Notes under the pieces: generated by a model
What the model saw: only the letters and a program-made list of their open reading frames with translations
What the model was told of the DNA's origin: nothing
The model's database searches: none
Position numbers and translations under genes: made by a program
Shown: piece after piece, positions 1-10,039 of the stretch
Layout: the number at the start of each line of letters is the position of its first letter
Numbering within the stretch: the stretch's first letter is position 1
Source of the DNA: Gammaproteobacteria bacterium
GTDB lineage: Bacteria; Pseudomonadota; Gammaproteobacteria; SZUA-140
Length of the DNA: 64,000 bases
Direction of reading: 5' to 3'
Assembly: GCA_016712635.1 (NCBI GenBank)
Contig: JADJQS010000002.1
Location: 558,001 to 622,000, forward strand

Positions 1-156
1 CTGCGGCACTCCATGGCTGACGCAACCCGGGCAGAGCATCTGGAAGGCATGCAGCATCACGACACGGCCGCGCAGGCTGGGCAGGTCGAGCGGCCGCTCG
101 GTGTTGAACCACTGGTCAACCAGCCAGTCTGGTGCCGGCATAGATGGGATAGTCAT
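1..156 (-). CDS. Redoxin family protein, N-terminal part (runs off left edge)
   Basis: The first 52 residues of a thioredoxin-fold protein are visible; the rest lies outside the window. The start is an ATG at 156 preceded by a strong AGGGAGGAG ribosome binding site. After an acidic/hydrophobic N-terminus comes the first beta strand (RVVMLHAFQ) and a CPGC motif at about residues 42-45, the position of the redox-active cysteines in TlpA/AhpC-TSA-like redoxins. No signal peptide is seen, so it is probably cytoplasmic. The exact substrate (peroxide or protein disulfide) cannot be told from this fragment. It is transcribed in the same direction as prfC, 144 bases downstream of it. Confidence 0.75.
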   Translation of the reverse strand, partial: MTIPSMPAPDWLVDQWFNTERPLDLPSLRGRVVMLHAFQMLCPGCVSHGVPQ

Positions 157-300
157 TCCATCTCCTCCCTACTGCGACTGCCGGGGATGCAGCGCACGCT
201 GCACGCATGCACACACCGGCTGGGCCATTGCGCCCGGACATCAAGCATACCCCATGGTATTTTGGAGCACACCCAGTGTAAAAAAGAATCAGCGACCTTT

Positions 301-1878
<1,578 letters not shown>

Positions 1879-1915
1879 CGGTAATGATCCTGCGGGGTGA
1901 CTCCGGAAACCGGCG

Positions 1916-1944
1916 AGTGTAGCAAGATCGAGCCGGGGGGACAA
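1916..1944 (-). promoter_or_regulatory. Candidate sigma70 promoter of prfC
   Basis: Read on the minus strand: TTGTCC (-35), a 17-base spacer, TACACT (-10), about 38 bases before the prfC start codon. The -35 overlaps the U-tract of the FKBP terminator, giving a compact terminator-promoter junction. This is motif reading only. Confidence 0.5.
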
Positions 1945-1980
1945 AAACCGCGGCCGCCGGACGTCCAGGCGTCCGGCGGC
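1943..1980 (-). terminator. Rho-independent terminator of the FKBP isomerase gene
   Basis: Minus strand shows a perfect 11-bp stem (GCCGCCGGACG / CGTCCGGCGGC) with a 6-base loop, followed after CGCGG by five Ts. It lies about 53 bases after the FKBP stop codon. Confidence 0.8.
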
Positions 1981-2032
1981 TCGGGTGACTGCATGCGCGC
2001 CCGCGGTGGCGGGCAGATAATCGTGCGATCGC

Positions 2033-2710
2033 TTACTTGATGCCGAGCAGCTCGATCTCGAACACCAGCGTCTCGTTCGGGCCGATGTTGGCGCCCGCAC
2101 CGCGCTCGCCGTAGGCCAGGTTGGAGGGGATGAAGACCTTCCAGTGCGAGCCCACCTTCATCAGCGGCAGGACTTCCTGCCAGCCCTGGATGACCTGGTT
2201 GACCGGGAAGGACACGCTCTCGCCGCGCTTGTAGGAGCTGTCGAACTCGGTGCCGTTGAGCAGCGTGCCGCGGTAATTCACTTCCACCGTGTCGGTGGCG
2301 GCCGGGTTCTTGCCGGTGCCGTCCTTGATCACCTGGTACTGCAGGCCGCTCGGACGCGTCACCACGCCCTTCTTGGCCTTGTTATCGGCGAGGAAGGCCT
2401 GGCCGTCCTTGAGCGCCTTCTCTGCCTTCGCCGTCTGTTCCGCCGCCGCCTGCTGCTGGAACTTCTCGATCGCCGCCTGCATGTCTTCCATGGTCAGCTT
2501 GGCCGGCTGATCTGTGAGCACGTCGCGCGCGGCCTGGGCGAACGCCTCGGCGTCGAGCTCCAGTCCGTCATGGCGCAGGCCCTGGGTGATCTGGAAGCCG
2601 ACGGCGTAGCTGAATTTCTGCTTGTCTGTGCCCTTGGTCAGATCGTCCGCGGCGAGGGCCGGGGCGGTCAGCAGCAGCGCCGACAATGCGAGAACCAGGT
2701 GTGATTTCAT
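2033..2710 (-). CDS. Exported FKBP-type peptidyl-prolyl cis-trans isomerase (FkpA/Mip-like)
   Basis: Periplasmic prolyl isomerase and chaperone of 225 residues. An N-terminal signal peptide (MKSHLVLALSALLLTAPALA, cleavage after ALA) is followed by the helical FKBP_N dimerisation domain (about 25-110) and a C-terminal FKBP domain (about 120-225) with the characteristic VEVNYRGTLLNGTEFDSS, VIQGWQEVLPLMKVG and IPSNLAYGERG segments that line the active site. Length and layout match FkpA/Mip. ATG at 2710 has an AAAGG element upstream. It is divergent from the deacetylase gene, with only 48 bases between start codons, so the two promoters must overlap. FkpA versus FklB cannot be decided here. Confidence 0.93.
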   Translation of the reverse strand: MKSHLVLALSALLLTAPALAADDLTKGTDKQKFSYAVGFQITQGLRHDGLELDAEAFAQAARDVLTDQPAKLTMEDMQAAIEKFQQQAAAEQTAKAEKALKDGQAFLADNKAKKGVVTRPSGLQYQVIKDGTGKNPAATDTVEVNYRGTLLNGTEFDSSYKRGESVSFPVNQVIQGWQEVLPLMKVGSHWKVFIPSNLAYGERGAGANIGPNETLVFEIELLGIK

Positions 2711-2758
2711 GGGTTCGACCTTTGATGTTGGGTTGATGTTGGGGTAAAAAGGACTGCT

Positions 2759-3913
2759 ATGGTAGCAGATGCGCCCGCGGGCACGCCAAGATATATGATG
2801 AATATCAGACCGGTTACCGGGATTCGGGCACGCCTGCGCAAAGGCGGGATGCCGTCGCTGGCCGGCGTCCTGCTGTCCCTGTTCGTGCTCCTCGCCGCGG
2901 ATGCGGCGGGCGCCGGGCCGTCGAACGCCGTCGTGTTCATGTATCACCGCTTCGGCGAGCCGGAACATCCCTCCACCAGCGTCCGGCTCGAACAGTTCGA
3001 CGACCACCTGGATCACCTGGCCGCGGCGGGCTATCAGGTCTGGCCGCTGCAGCGCATCGTCGACCGCCTGCGCGACGGCGGGGAGATCCCCGACCGCACG
3101 GTCGCCATCACCATCGACGATGCCTATCTCTCGGTCTACACCGGGGCCTGGCCGCGGCTGAAGCGGCGCGGCTGGCCGTTCACCGTCTTTGTCGCCACCG
3201 GCGCCGTCGATGACAGGCTGCCCGACTTCATGAGCTGGGCGCAGATGCGCGAGATGCAGGCTGGCGGCGCCGTCTTCAGCAACCATTCCGCCAGCCACGA
3301 CTATTTGATCCGCCGCGCACCCGGCGAGTCACCGTCCGCCTGGAACGCGCGCGTGACGGCGGACATCGGGCGCGCGCAGCGGCGCCTCGAGGAGGAACTC
3401 GGCGCGGCGCCCATGCTGTTCGCCTATCCCTACGGGGAATACGACCGCCCGCTCGCCGAGCTGGTGGAGGGACTCGGCTACACCGCCTTCGGCCAGCACT
3501 CGGGCGCGCTCGGCCCATGGTCCGACCTGCGCGCGCTGCCGCGCTTTCCGATGGCCGAGGCCTACGCCGGTCGGGCGGAATTCGAAGCCAAGGCCGCCGC
3601 GTTCGCCCTGCCTGTGCGCGCGGTCGAGCCCTGGGATCCGGTGGTCACCGGGACGAAGGCGCCGCTCATGCGCGCGACCCTGGCGACCGGCGCCGGGGCC
3701 GGCGACGCGCGCCTCGATGCGCTGCGCTGCTTCGACCAGGGCGGGGTGAGGATCGGGATCAACTGGATCGAACGGAAGGGAGATAGCGCGGTCTTCAGCG
3801 CCCGCGCCGCGGGCGGTCTGCCTGCGGGGCGCAGCCGCTACAACTGCACCGCGCCCTCCGCCTCACGGCCGGACCGGTACTACTGGTTCAGCCATCTCTG
3901 GATACGCCCGTAA
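2759..3913 (+). CDS. Polysaccharide deacetylase family protein (NodB homology)
   Basis: Probable metal-dependent carbohydrate esterase 4 enzyme, removing acetyl groups from an N-acetylated polysaccharide in the envelope. The NodB motifs are present: TIDDAY (catalytic Asp and metal Asp, about residue 120), NHSASH (metal-binding His pair, about 179-184) and YPYGEYD (motif 4). A hydrophobic stretch at about 31-50 ending AADAAGA looks like a signal peptide with a long basic n-region. The ATG at 2759 has a good AAGGA at 5 bases; ATGs at 2795/2798 and 2849 are alternatives. The substrate is unknown; no PgaB/IcaB partner genes lie nearby. It converges with and overlaps the bax-like gene by 26 bases. 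Confidence 0.88.
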   Translation: MVADAPAGTPRYMMNIRPVTGIRARLRKGGMPSLAGVLLSLFVLLAADAAGAGPSNAVVFMYHRFGEPEHPSTSVRLEQFDDHLDHLAAAGYQVWPLQRIVDRLRDGGEIPDRTVAITIDDAYLSVYTGAWPRLKRRGWPFTVFVATGAVDDRLPDFMSWAQMREMQAGGAVFSNHSASHDYLIRRAPGESPSAWNARVTADIGRAQRRLEEELGAAPMLFAYPYGEYDRPLAELVEGLGYTAFGQHSGALGPWSDLRALPRFPMAEAYAGRAEFEAKAAAFALPVRAVEPWDPVVTGTKAPLMRATLATGAGAGDARLDALRCFDQGGVRIGINWIERKGDSAVFSARAAGGLPAGRSRYNCTAPSASRPDRYYWFSHLWIRP

Positions 3914-4857
3914 CCCGGGACCGCGAGGCCGTCCACAGGTCGTGCTCGCGCAGGTCCGCGGCGCGCAGGGAGCGCAGGTGGTTGGAGCGGATGATCGCCT
4001 GGATCTCACCGATGTAGTCCTCGCCGCGGCTGGAATACCGCGACAGCCCCCCGGCCAGCACGAGGGAGTCGAGCGTGCCGCCCTGGGCGCGGATCTGGGC
4101 ACGCAGCTGGCGCAGCTTCGCCGTAGGCGTGGCCGATGTTCAGGTTGTGCAGGTGGTCGCGCACGGAGTCGCGCAGGCTGTCGAAGATGCGCAGGGCGTG
4201 CGTCTCGCCTTCGGGGCGCGCCGCCGGGACGATGCCCGCCCCTTCGCGGTAGGTCCACACCCCGAACAGGTTGTTGCCGAGGCGCGCAAAGCGCGAGGTG
4301 CCCCAGCCGCTTTCGTTGGCGGCCTGCGCCAGCACCAGCGCGACGGGGATCATGTCCACCCGGCGCAGCAGCTCCGCGCGCGGGCCCGCGGCGCCGGGGT
4401 CACCCTGGACGCGGTATTCCTCCATCAGCTCGCGCAGGAAGCGTCCGCGCGGGCTTTCCGCGGCGGGCAGCGACTCCAGGCCGAAGACCTCCTCCAGCGC
4501 CTGCCGCTGGCGCAGGACGCGCGCGTTCTCGGCCAGCACCATCGGCAGCAGGACGCGGAAGAACATCGACTTCCGGGTCTGGACGTCCTCGATCAGGGTG
4601 TAGTCGAGCGGCAGGGGTTCGATCGCGATGCGCGGGACGGAACGGCCCGGCGGCGGCGGCCAGGTGTACTCGAGATCGGCGAACAGGCGCTGCAGGTCGG
4701 AGACGTCGTCCACCGCGACCGGCTGCAGGTAGTCGTTCCATCCTTCGTGGACGGGCTGCTGCCGCGGCCCCTGCCCCCACCACCCCAGAGCGGCGGCGAT
4801 GGACAGCGGGATGAACAGGGCGCAGATCTTGACGAGCGAATGTCCCCATGCGTGCAT
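3888..4857 (-). pseudogene. Bax-like glucosaminidase-domain protein, interrupted by one +1 frameshift
   Basis: Family GH73-like murein glucosaminidase related to E. coli Bax. From ATG 4857 the frame reads a membrane-anchoring N-terminus (VKICALFIPLSIAAALGWW) and then the glucosaminidase domain with AQAANESGWGTSRFA, whose Glu is the expected catalytic acid, and LGNNLFGVW. At about 4115-4125 the frame is lost after HAYG. The adjacent frame continues naturally (LRQLRAQIRAQGGTLDSL..., then LSRYSSRGEDYIGEI) to a stop at 3888. Removing one C from the CC at 4120-4121 gives a 322-residue protein of normal architecture. Either a sequencing error or a recent inactivating mutation; I favour error because three other such insertions occur in this window. 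Confidence 0.8.
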
Positions 4858-4920
4858 GGGCGCTATTATAGCCGATCGGCGCGCCGCCCCAAAGCAGTTA
4901 AGACATTGATTTAATTGATA

Positions 4921-7900
4921 TTATCCAAGCCATTTACGGGCGTTGCGGAAAATCCGCAGCCACGGGCCGTCCTCGCCCCAGGCGCGCGGGCGCCAGGAAT
5001 GCTGGACGGCGCGGAAAACGCGCTCCGGGTGCGGCATCATCGCGGTGAAGCGGCCGTCGCGCGTGGTGAAGCCGGTCAGCCCGCCGGGCGAGCCGTTCGG
5101 GTTCGCCGGGTAGCGCGCCGCCGCCTCGCCGCGGTTCTCGACATAGCGCAGCGCAGCCGCCCCCGCCTTGCGCACGGCCGCCTCGGTCTGCCCCTCCCGG
5201 AACTCCACCCGGCCCTCGCCATGGGCGACGGCGATGGGCATGCGCGAGCCCGCCATGCCGGCGAAGAACAGCGAGGGCGAGGGCAGCACCTCGACCAGCG
5301 CGAGGCGGGCCTCGAACTGCTCCGAGGCATTGCGGACGAAGCGCGGCCACAGCTCCGTGCCCGGGATCAGCTCGTGGAGCTGGGAGAACATCTGGCAGCC
5401 GTTGCAGACGCCGAGGCCGAAGGAATCCGGGCGGGCAAAGAAGGCCGCGAACTCGTCGCGCGCGCGCGGGTTGAACAGGATCGCCTTGGCCCAGCCGCCG
5501 CCCGCGCCGAGCACGTCGCCGTAGGAAAACCCGCCGCAGGCGGCGAGCCCCTGGAAGCCGGCGAGCGAGGTCCGGCCCGCGAGGATGTCGCTCATGTGGA
5601 CGTCGAAGCCGTCGAAGCCCGCGCGATCGAAGGCGGCGGCCATCTCGACCTGCCCGTTCACCCCCTGCTCGCGCAGGATGGCGACGCGCGGCCGCGCCCC
5701 GCTGCGGACATACGGGGCGGCGATGTCCTCCGCCGGGTCAAACGTCAGCGCGGCGTTGAGGCCCGGGTCGGTGTGGTCGAGCAGGCGGTCGTATTCCTCC
5801 TGCGCGGCGGCCGGATTGTCGCGCAGGGACTGCATGCGCCAGGTGGTCTCCGACCAGGCACGCTGCAGGTTGACCCGGCTGTCCGCCAGCACCTCGCGGT
5901 GCGCGCGCGTGAACACGATGCGGTCCTCGTCGTTGACGCTGCCGATGACGTGGCTGTAGTGGCCGAGCCCCGCGCCATGCAGCCACTCCAGCACCGCGTC
6001 GGTATCGGCGTGGCGCACCTGGACCACGGCGCCGAGCTCCTCGCTGAACAGCGCGCCCAGCGGATCGTCGCCGAGCGCGTCGAGCATCACGCTGACGCCG
6101 GCATGGGCGGCGAAGGCCATCTCGCACAGGGTCACGAACAGCCCGCCGTCGGAACGGTCGTGGTAGGCCAGCAGCAGGCCCTCGCGGCTGAGGTCCTGGA
6201 TCGCGCCGAAGAAGGCCTTCAGCGCCTGCGGGTCGTCGAGGTCCGGTCCGTGGTGTCCGACCTGGCGGTAGACCTGCGCCAGCGCCGAGGCGCCGAGGCG
6301 GTTCTGCCCCTTGCCGAGGTCGATCAGGATCAGGTCAGTGTCGCCCTGGTCGAGCGCGAGCTGCGGCGTCAGCACGCGGCGCGCGTCGTCCACCGGCGCG
6401 AAGGCGCTGACGATGAGCGACAGAGGCGCGGTCATCTCGCGCGCCTCGCCCTGCTCGCTCCAGCGCGTCTTCATCGACAGCGAGTCCTTGCCGACCGGGA
6501 TCGCGATGCCGAGTGCGGGGCACAGCTCGAGCGCCACCGCCTTCACCGTGTCGAACAGGGCGGCGTCCTCGCCCGGATGCCCGGCCGCGGCCATCCAGTT
6601 GGCGGACAGCTTGACGTCCCCGAGCGCGCGGATGGGCGCGGCGGCGATGTTGGTCAGCGCCTCGCCCACCGCCATGCGGCCGGAGGCCGCGGGATGGATC
6701 AGCGCGAGCGGTGCGCGTTCGCCGAGCGCCATCGCCTCGCCGGCATGGCCGTCGAAGTCGTTCAGCGTCACCGCCGCGTCGGCCACCGGCACCTGCCACG
6801 GTCCGACCATCTGGTCGCGCGCGACCATGCCGCCGACGGTGCGGTCGCCGATCGCGATCAGGAAGGTCTTGTCGGCCACCGCCGGCAACTGCAGCACGCG
6901 CAGCGCCGCCGCGTGCAGGTCGATGCCCCGCGTGTCGAGCTCCGGCTTGTGGAAGCTGGCATGGTGGACGTCGCGCAGCGTCTTCGGCGGCTTGCCGAAC
7001 AGGAGCTGCATCGGCAGGTCGACCGGCAGGTTGTCGAAATAGCCGTCGCCGACGGTGAGCTGCGCGTCCGCGATCACCTCGCCCACCACCGCGCACGGAC
7101 AGCGTTCGCGCTCGCACAGGGCCTGGAATTCGGCGCTGCGCTCAGAGGCCACCGCCAGCACGTAGCGCTCCTGCGCCTCGTTGCACCAGATCTGCATCGG
7201 CGACATGCCCGGGTCGTCGCAGGGCACGGCGCGCAGCTCGATGCGCGCCCCGCGCTCGGCGCCGTGCACGATCTCCGGCAGAGCGTTGGACAGGCCGCCG
7301 GCGCCGACGTCGTGGATCGAAAGGATGGGGTTGTCCGCGCCGAGCTGCCAGCAGCGGTCGATCACTTCCTGGCAGCGGCGCTGCATCTCGGCGTTGTCGC
7401 GCTGCACCGAGGCGAAGTCGAGGTCCGCGCTGCTCGCCCCGCTCGTCATGGACGAGGCCGCACCGCCGCCGAGGCCGATCAGCAGCGCAGGCCCGCCCAG
7501 CACCACCAGCTGCGCGGTCGGCACCAGGTCCTGCTTGCCGATGTGCGCCTCGCTGATGTTGCCGAGCCCGCCCGCCAGCATGATCGGCTTGTGGTAGCCG
7601 CGCAGCTGGTGGCCGCCGGGCCCGGGCGCGCGTTCCTCGTAGGTGCGGAAATAGCCGGCCAGGTTCGGCCGTCCGAATTCGTTGTTGAACGCGGCCGCGC
7701 CGATCGGCCCTTCCAGCATGATGTCGAGCGCGGAGGCGATGCGGTCCGGCTTGCCGTGGTCGCCCTCCCACGGACGCGCGGCGCCGGGCAGGCGCAGGTT
7801 CGACACGGAGAAGCCGCACAGGCCGGCCTTCGGCTTGGCGCCGCGGCCGGTCGCGCCCTCGTCGCGGATCTCGCCGCCGGCGCCGGTCGCAGCGCCCGGA

Positions 7901-8835
7901 TAGGGCGAGATCGCGGTCGGATGGTTGTGCGTCTCGACCTTGATGTTGATGTGTGCCGTCTCCTCGACGCGGCGGTAGCGGCCGCTCGCCGGCTCCGGAT
8001 AGAAGCGGCGCGCGGACGTGCCCGCGATCACCGCGGCGTTGTCGCTGTAGGCGCTGAGCAGCCCGTGCGGCGCCTTCTGCGCGGTGGTGCGGATCATGCC
8101 GAACAGGCTGCGCTCCTGCGCGCGCCCGTCGATGATCCAGTCGGCGTTGAAGATCTTGTGGCGGCAGTGCTCGGAATTGGCCTGCGCGAACATCATCAGC
8201 TCGACGTCGGTGGGATTGCGGCCGAGCGCGCCGAAGCTTTCCACCAGGTAGTCGATCTCGTCGCCGCTCAGCGCGAGCCCGAGGCGGCGGTCGGCCGCCT
8301 CCAGCGCGGCGCGCCCGCCCTGCAGGATGTCGACCGTTTCGAGCGGCCGCGGTTCGGCGTGCAGGAACAGATCCTCCGCCTCATCGGCCGAGGACACCAC
8401 GGTCTGCGCCATGCGGTCGTGCAGCAGCGGGATGATGCGCGCGAGCTCGTGCCCGGTGAAGACGCCGCCGCCCTTGCGGCCGAGGTGATAGGCGATGCCG
8501 CGCTCGATGCGCGCGACGTTCTCCAGTCCGCAGATGTGTGCGATGTCGGTGGCCTTGCTCGACCACGGAGTCATCGTGCCGGCGCGCGGCACCACCAGCA
8601 GCATCTGCCCCGACGCATCACCCGGGCGGCTGACCGGCTCGGCATCGCGCGGACCGTAGTCGAGCAGGCGTTCCAGCACCGCGTGCGCGGCGGGCGCGAG
8701 CGGCTGCTCCAGATCGACGAAGTGGATGTACTCGGAACCGAGCGCGGACAGCGACGGCACCTGCCGTGCGATCTCGGCGCGCAGCTTGTCGAGGCGAAAA
8801 CGCGAGTGCGCGGCGCGGCCGGGTAGACGTAGCAT
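4921..8835 (-). CDS. purL: Phosphoribosylformylglycinamidine synthase (FGAR amidotransferase), large single-chain form
   Basis: Fourth step of de novo purine synthesis: FGAR + Gln + ATP to FGAM. The 1304-residue protein matches the single-chain gammaproteobacterial enzyme (1295 in E. coli). Visible parts: N-terminal PurS-like and linker regions, two AIRS/PurM-like halves (ETHNHPTAISPYPGAATGAGGEIRDEG...; later GKDSLSMKTRW) and a C-terminal class I glutaminase with the nucleophile in LGVCNGCQM and the His/Glu of MMPHPERVFR. I chose ATG 8835 (MLRLPGRAAHSRFRLDKL, aligning with known N-termini and spaced from AAGGGA) over an upstream TTG at 8844. It lies 60 bases downstream of purC on the same strand. 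Confidence 0.97.
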   Translation of the reverse strand: MLRLPGRAAHSRFRLDKLRAEIARQVPSLSALGSEYIHFVDLEQPLAPAAHAVLERLLDYGPRDAEPVSRPGDASGQMLLVVPRAGTMTPWSSKATDIAHICGLENVARIERGIAYHLGRKGGGVFTGHELARIIPLLHDRMAQTVVSSADEAEDLFLHAEPRPLETVDILQGGRAALEAADRRLGLALSGDEIDYLVESFGALGRNPTDVELMMFAQANSEHCRHKIFNADWIIDGRAQERSLFGMIRTTAQKAPHGLLSAYSDNAAVIAGTSARRFYPEPASGRYRRVEETAHINIKVETHNHPTAISPYPGAATGAGGEIRDEGATGRGAKPKAGLCGFSVSNLRLPGAARPWEGDHGKPDRIASALDIMLEGPIGAAAFNNEFGRPNLAGYFRTYEERAPGPGGHQLRGYHKPIMLAGGLGNISEAHIGKQDLVPTAQLVVLGGPALLIGLGGGAASSMTSGASSADLDFASVQRDNAEMQRRCQEVIDRCWQLGADNPILSIHDVGAGGLSNALPEIVHGAERGARIELRAVPCDDPGMSPMQIWCNEAQERYVLAVASERSAEFQALCERERCPCAVVGEVIADAQLTVGDGYFDNLPVDLPMQLLFGKPPKTLRDVHHASFHKPELDTRGIDLHAAALRVLQLPAVADKTFLIAIGDRTVGGMVARDQMVGPWQVPVADAAVTLNDFDGHAGEAMALGERAPLALIHPAASGRMAVGEALTNIAAAPIRALGDVKLSANWMAAAGHPGEDAALFDTVKAVALELCPALGIAIPVGKDSLSMKTRWSEQGEAREMTAPLSLIVSAFAPVDDARRVLTPQLALDQGDTDLILIDLGKGQNRLGASALAQVYRQVGHHGPDLDDPQALKAFFGAIQDLSREGLLLAYHDRSDGGLFVTLCEMAFAAHAGVSVMLDALGDDPLGALFSEELGAVVQVRHADTDAVLEWLHGAGLGHYSHVIGSVNDEDRIVFTRAHREVLADSRVNLQRAWSETTWRMQSLRDNPAAAQEEYDRLLDHTDPGLNAALTFDPAEDIAAPYVRSGARPRVAILREQGVNGQVEMAAAFDRAGFDGFDVHMSDILAGRTSLAGFQGLAACGGFSYGDVLGAGGGWAKAILFNPRARDEFAAFFARPDSFGLGVCNGCQMFSQLHELIPGTELWPRFVRNASEQFEARLALVEVLPSPSLFFAGMAGSRMPIAVAHGEGRVEFREGQTEAAVRKAGAAALRYVENRGEAAARYPANPNGSPGGLTGFTTRDGRFTAMMPHPERVFRAVQHSWRPRAWGEDGPWLRIFRNARKWLG

Positions 8836-8895
8836 GTTGTTCAACTTCCCTTCTCGATGCGGGGACGGGCGCCTCCCGCGGGTGGCGCCGCCGGA

Positions 8896-9609
8896 CTAGC
8901 CGAGGTCGATGCCCAGGCGGGCCGCAACCTCCTGGTAGGCCTCGATCACCCCGCCCAGGTCCTGGCGGAAGCGGTCCTTGTCCAGCTTCTTGCGCGTCTC
9001 GGCGTCCCACAGGCGGCAGCCGTCGGCGCTGAACTCGTCGCCCAGCATGACCTCGCCGTGGAAGCGGCCGAATTCCAGCTTGTAGTCCACCAGCAGGATG
9101 CCGGCGTCCAGGAACAGCCGCTTGAGCACGTCGTTGACCTCGAAGGTGAGCCGCTTCATGGTGGCGACCTCCTCGTCGCTGGCCCAGCCGAAGGCGCGGA
9201 TGTGGTATTCGTTCACCATCGGGTCGTGCAGCTCGTCGTTCTTCAGGAAGAACTCGAAGGTGGGCGGATCGAGTTCCAGATTCTCGGGCACGCCGAGGCG
9301 GCGGCAGATGCTGCCGGCGGTGATGTTGCGCACCACGCATTCGACCGGGATCATCTCGAGTCGCTTGACCAGCGAATCGGTGTCGGACAGCAGGCTCTCG
9401 AAATGGGTGGGGATGCCGGCACGCTCGATCTGCGCCATGACGAAGGCATTGGTCTTGTTGTTGATCATGCCCTTGTGCGCGAGACGCTCGATCTTGCGGC
9501 CGTCGAAGGCCGAGGTGTCGTCGCGGAAGCGCAGGACGAGCCGGTCCGGGTCGGCCGTCGTATAGACCGATTTCGCCTTGCCCGAGTACAGTTCCTTCAC
9601 GATTTGCAT
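8896..9609 (-). CDS. purC: SAICAR synthetase (phosphoribosylaminoimidazole-succinocarboxamide synthase)
   Basis: ATP-dependent ligation of aspartate to CAIR in purine synthesis. The 237 residues equal the E. coli length. Signature segments seen: ELYSGKAKSVYTT (nucleotide binding, residues 6-18), FRDDTSAFDG, VECVVRNITAGS and VDYKLEFGR. ATG 9609 has GAGGTA seven bases upstream. Gene order purL-purC-(BamC-like)-dapA, read from low to high coordinates, is a common gammaproteobacterial arrangement; purL follows downstream and could be cotranscribed, linking two purine steps. Confidence 0.97.
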   Translation of the reverse strand: MQIVKELYSGKAKSVYTTADPDRLVLRFRDDTSAFDGRKIERLAHKGMINNKTNAFVMAQIERAGIPTHFESLLSDTDSLVKRLEMIPVECVVRNITAGSICRRLGVPENLELDPPTFEFFLKNDELHDPMVNEYHIRAFGWASDEEVATMKRLTFEVNDVLKRLFLDAGILLVDYKLEFGRFHGEVMLGDEFSADGCRLWDAETRKKLDKDRFRQDLGGVIEAYQEVAARLGIDLG

Positions 9610-9773
9610 GTTCTACCTCATTGTCAGAACCGGCGCCGCCCGGCGGTGCCGGCACCGGGCGCGTCTTGCGTTACAGGATACGGCCGCGGCGACGGATCGT
9701 CCATAGCGCTCCCGCCGCACCGGAGCCGTTCAGGCACGGGAAATTCCCCGCGCGCCGCGACGGCGCGGCCGCC

Positions 9774-10031
9774 TCACTCCGTGACGAGAACCGGGTCTAC
9801 GGCCCGCAGGTCCGGCGGAAATTCGATGTCGAGACCTTCCGCCCCGGGCGCGGCCGATCCCGCCCGGGGGATCTCCATGCTGGCGGAATATCCGGGGCTG
9901 TCCACCCCGGCCGGAAGGGACAGGGGGGGCTCCAGCCGGCTGTCGCGATAGCGCAGGTCCGGCTTGCTCATGCCGCATGAGGCCAGCGCGACGGCGAGGG
10001 CGAGCAGCGCGAGCCGTGCCGGAACGGACAT
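9774..10031 (-). CDS. Short lipoprotein resembling only the N-terminal segment of BamC
   Basis: An 85-residue lipoprotein: hydrophobic signal (LALLALAVALASC) with lipobox LASC and acylated Cys at about 19, then an extended proline-rich tail. It sits exactly where bamC (nlpB) lies in gammaproteobacteria, 8 bases after dapA and before purC. The tail (YRDSRLEPPLSLPAGV, then LDIEFPPDL) resembles the unstructured N-terminal BamC segment that binds BamD, but the two helix-grip domains of BamC are entirely absent; the stop at 9774 follows immediately. I infer either a natural minimal BamC or a remnant. No coding signal follows between 9673 and 9773 to restore the missing domains. Confidence 0.7.
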   Translation of the reverse strand: MSVPARLALLALAVALASCGMSKPDLRYRDSRLEPPLSLPAGVDSPGYSASMEIPRAGSAAPGAEGLDIEFPPDLRAVDPVLVTE

Positions 10032-10039
10032 GCCGCCGC

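Noticed and set aside
4006..4060. Natural C-terminus of the bax-like protein at 4006
   Set aside because: The residues after HAYG in that frame are a run of Pro, Arg and Ala without family similarity, whereas the adjacent frame continues the glucosaminidase C-terminus convincingly.
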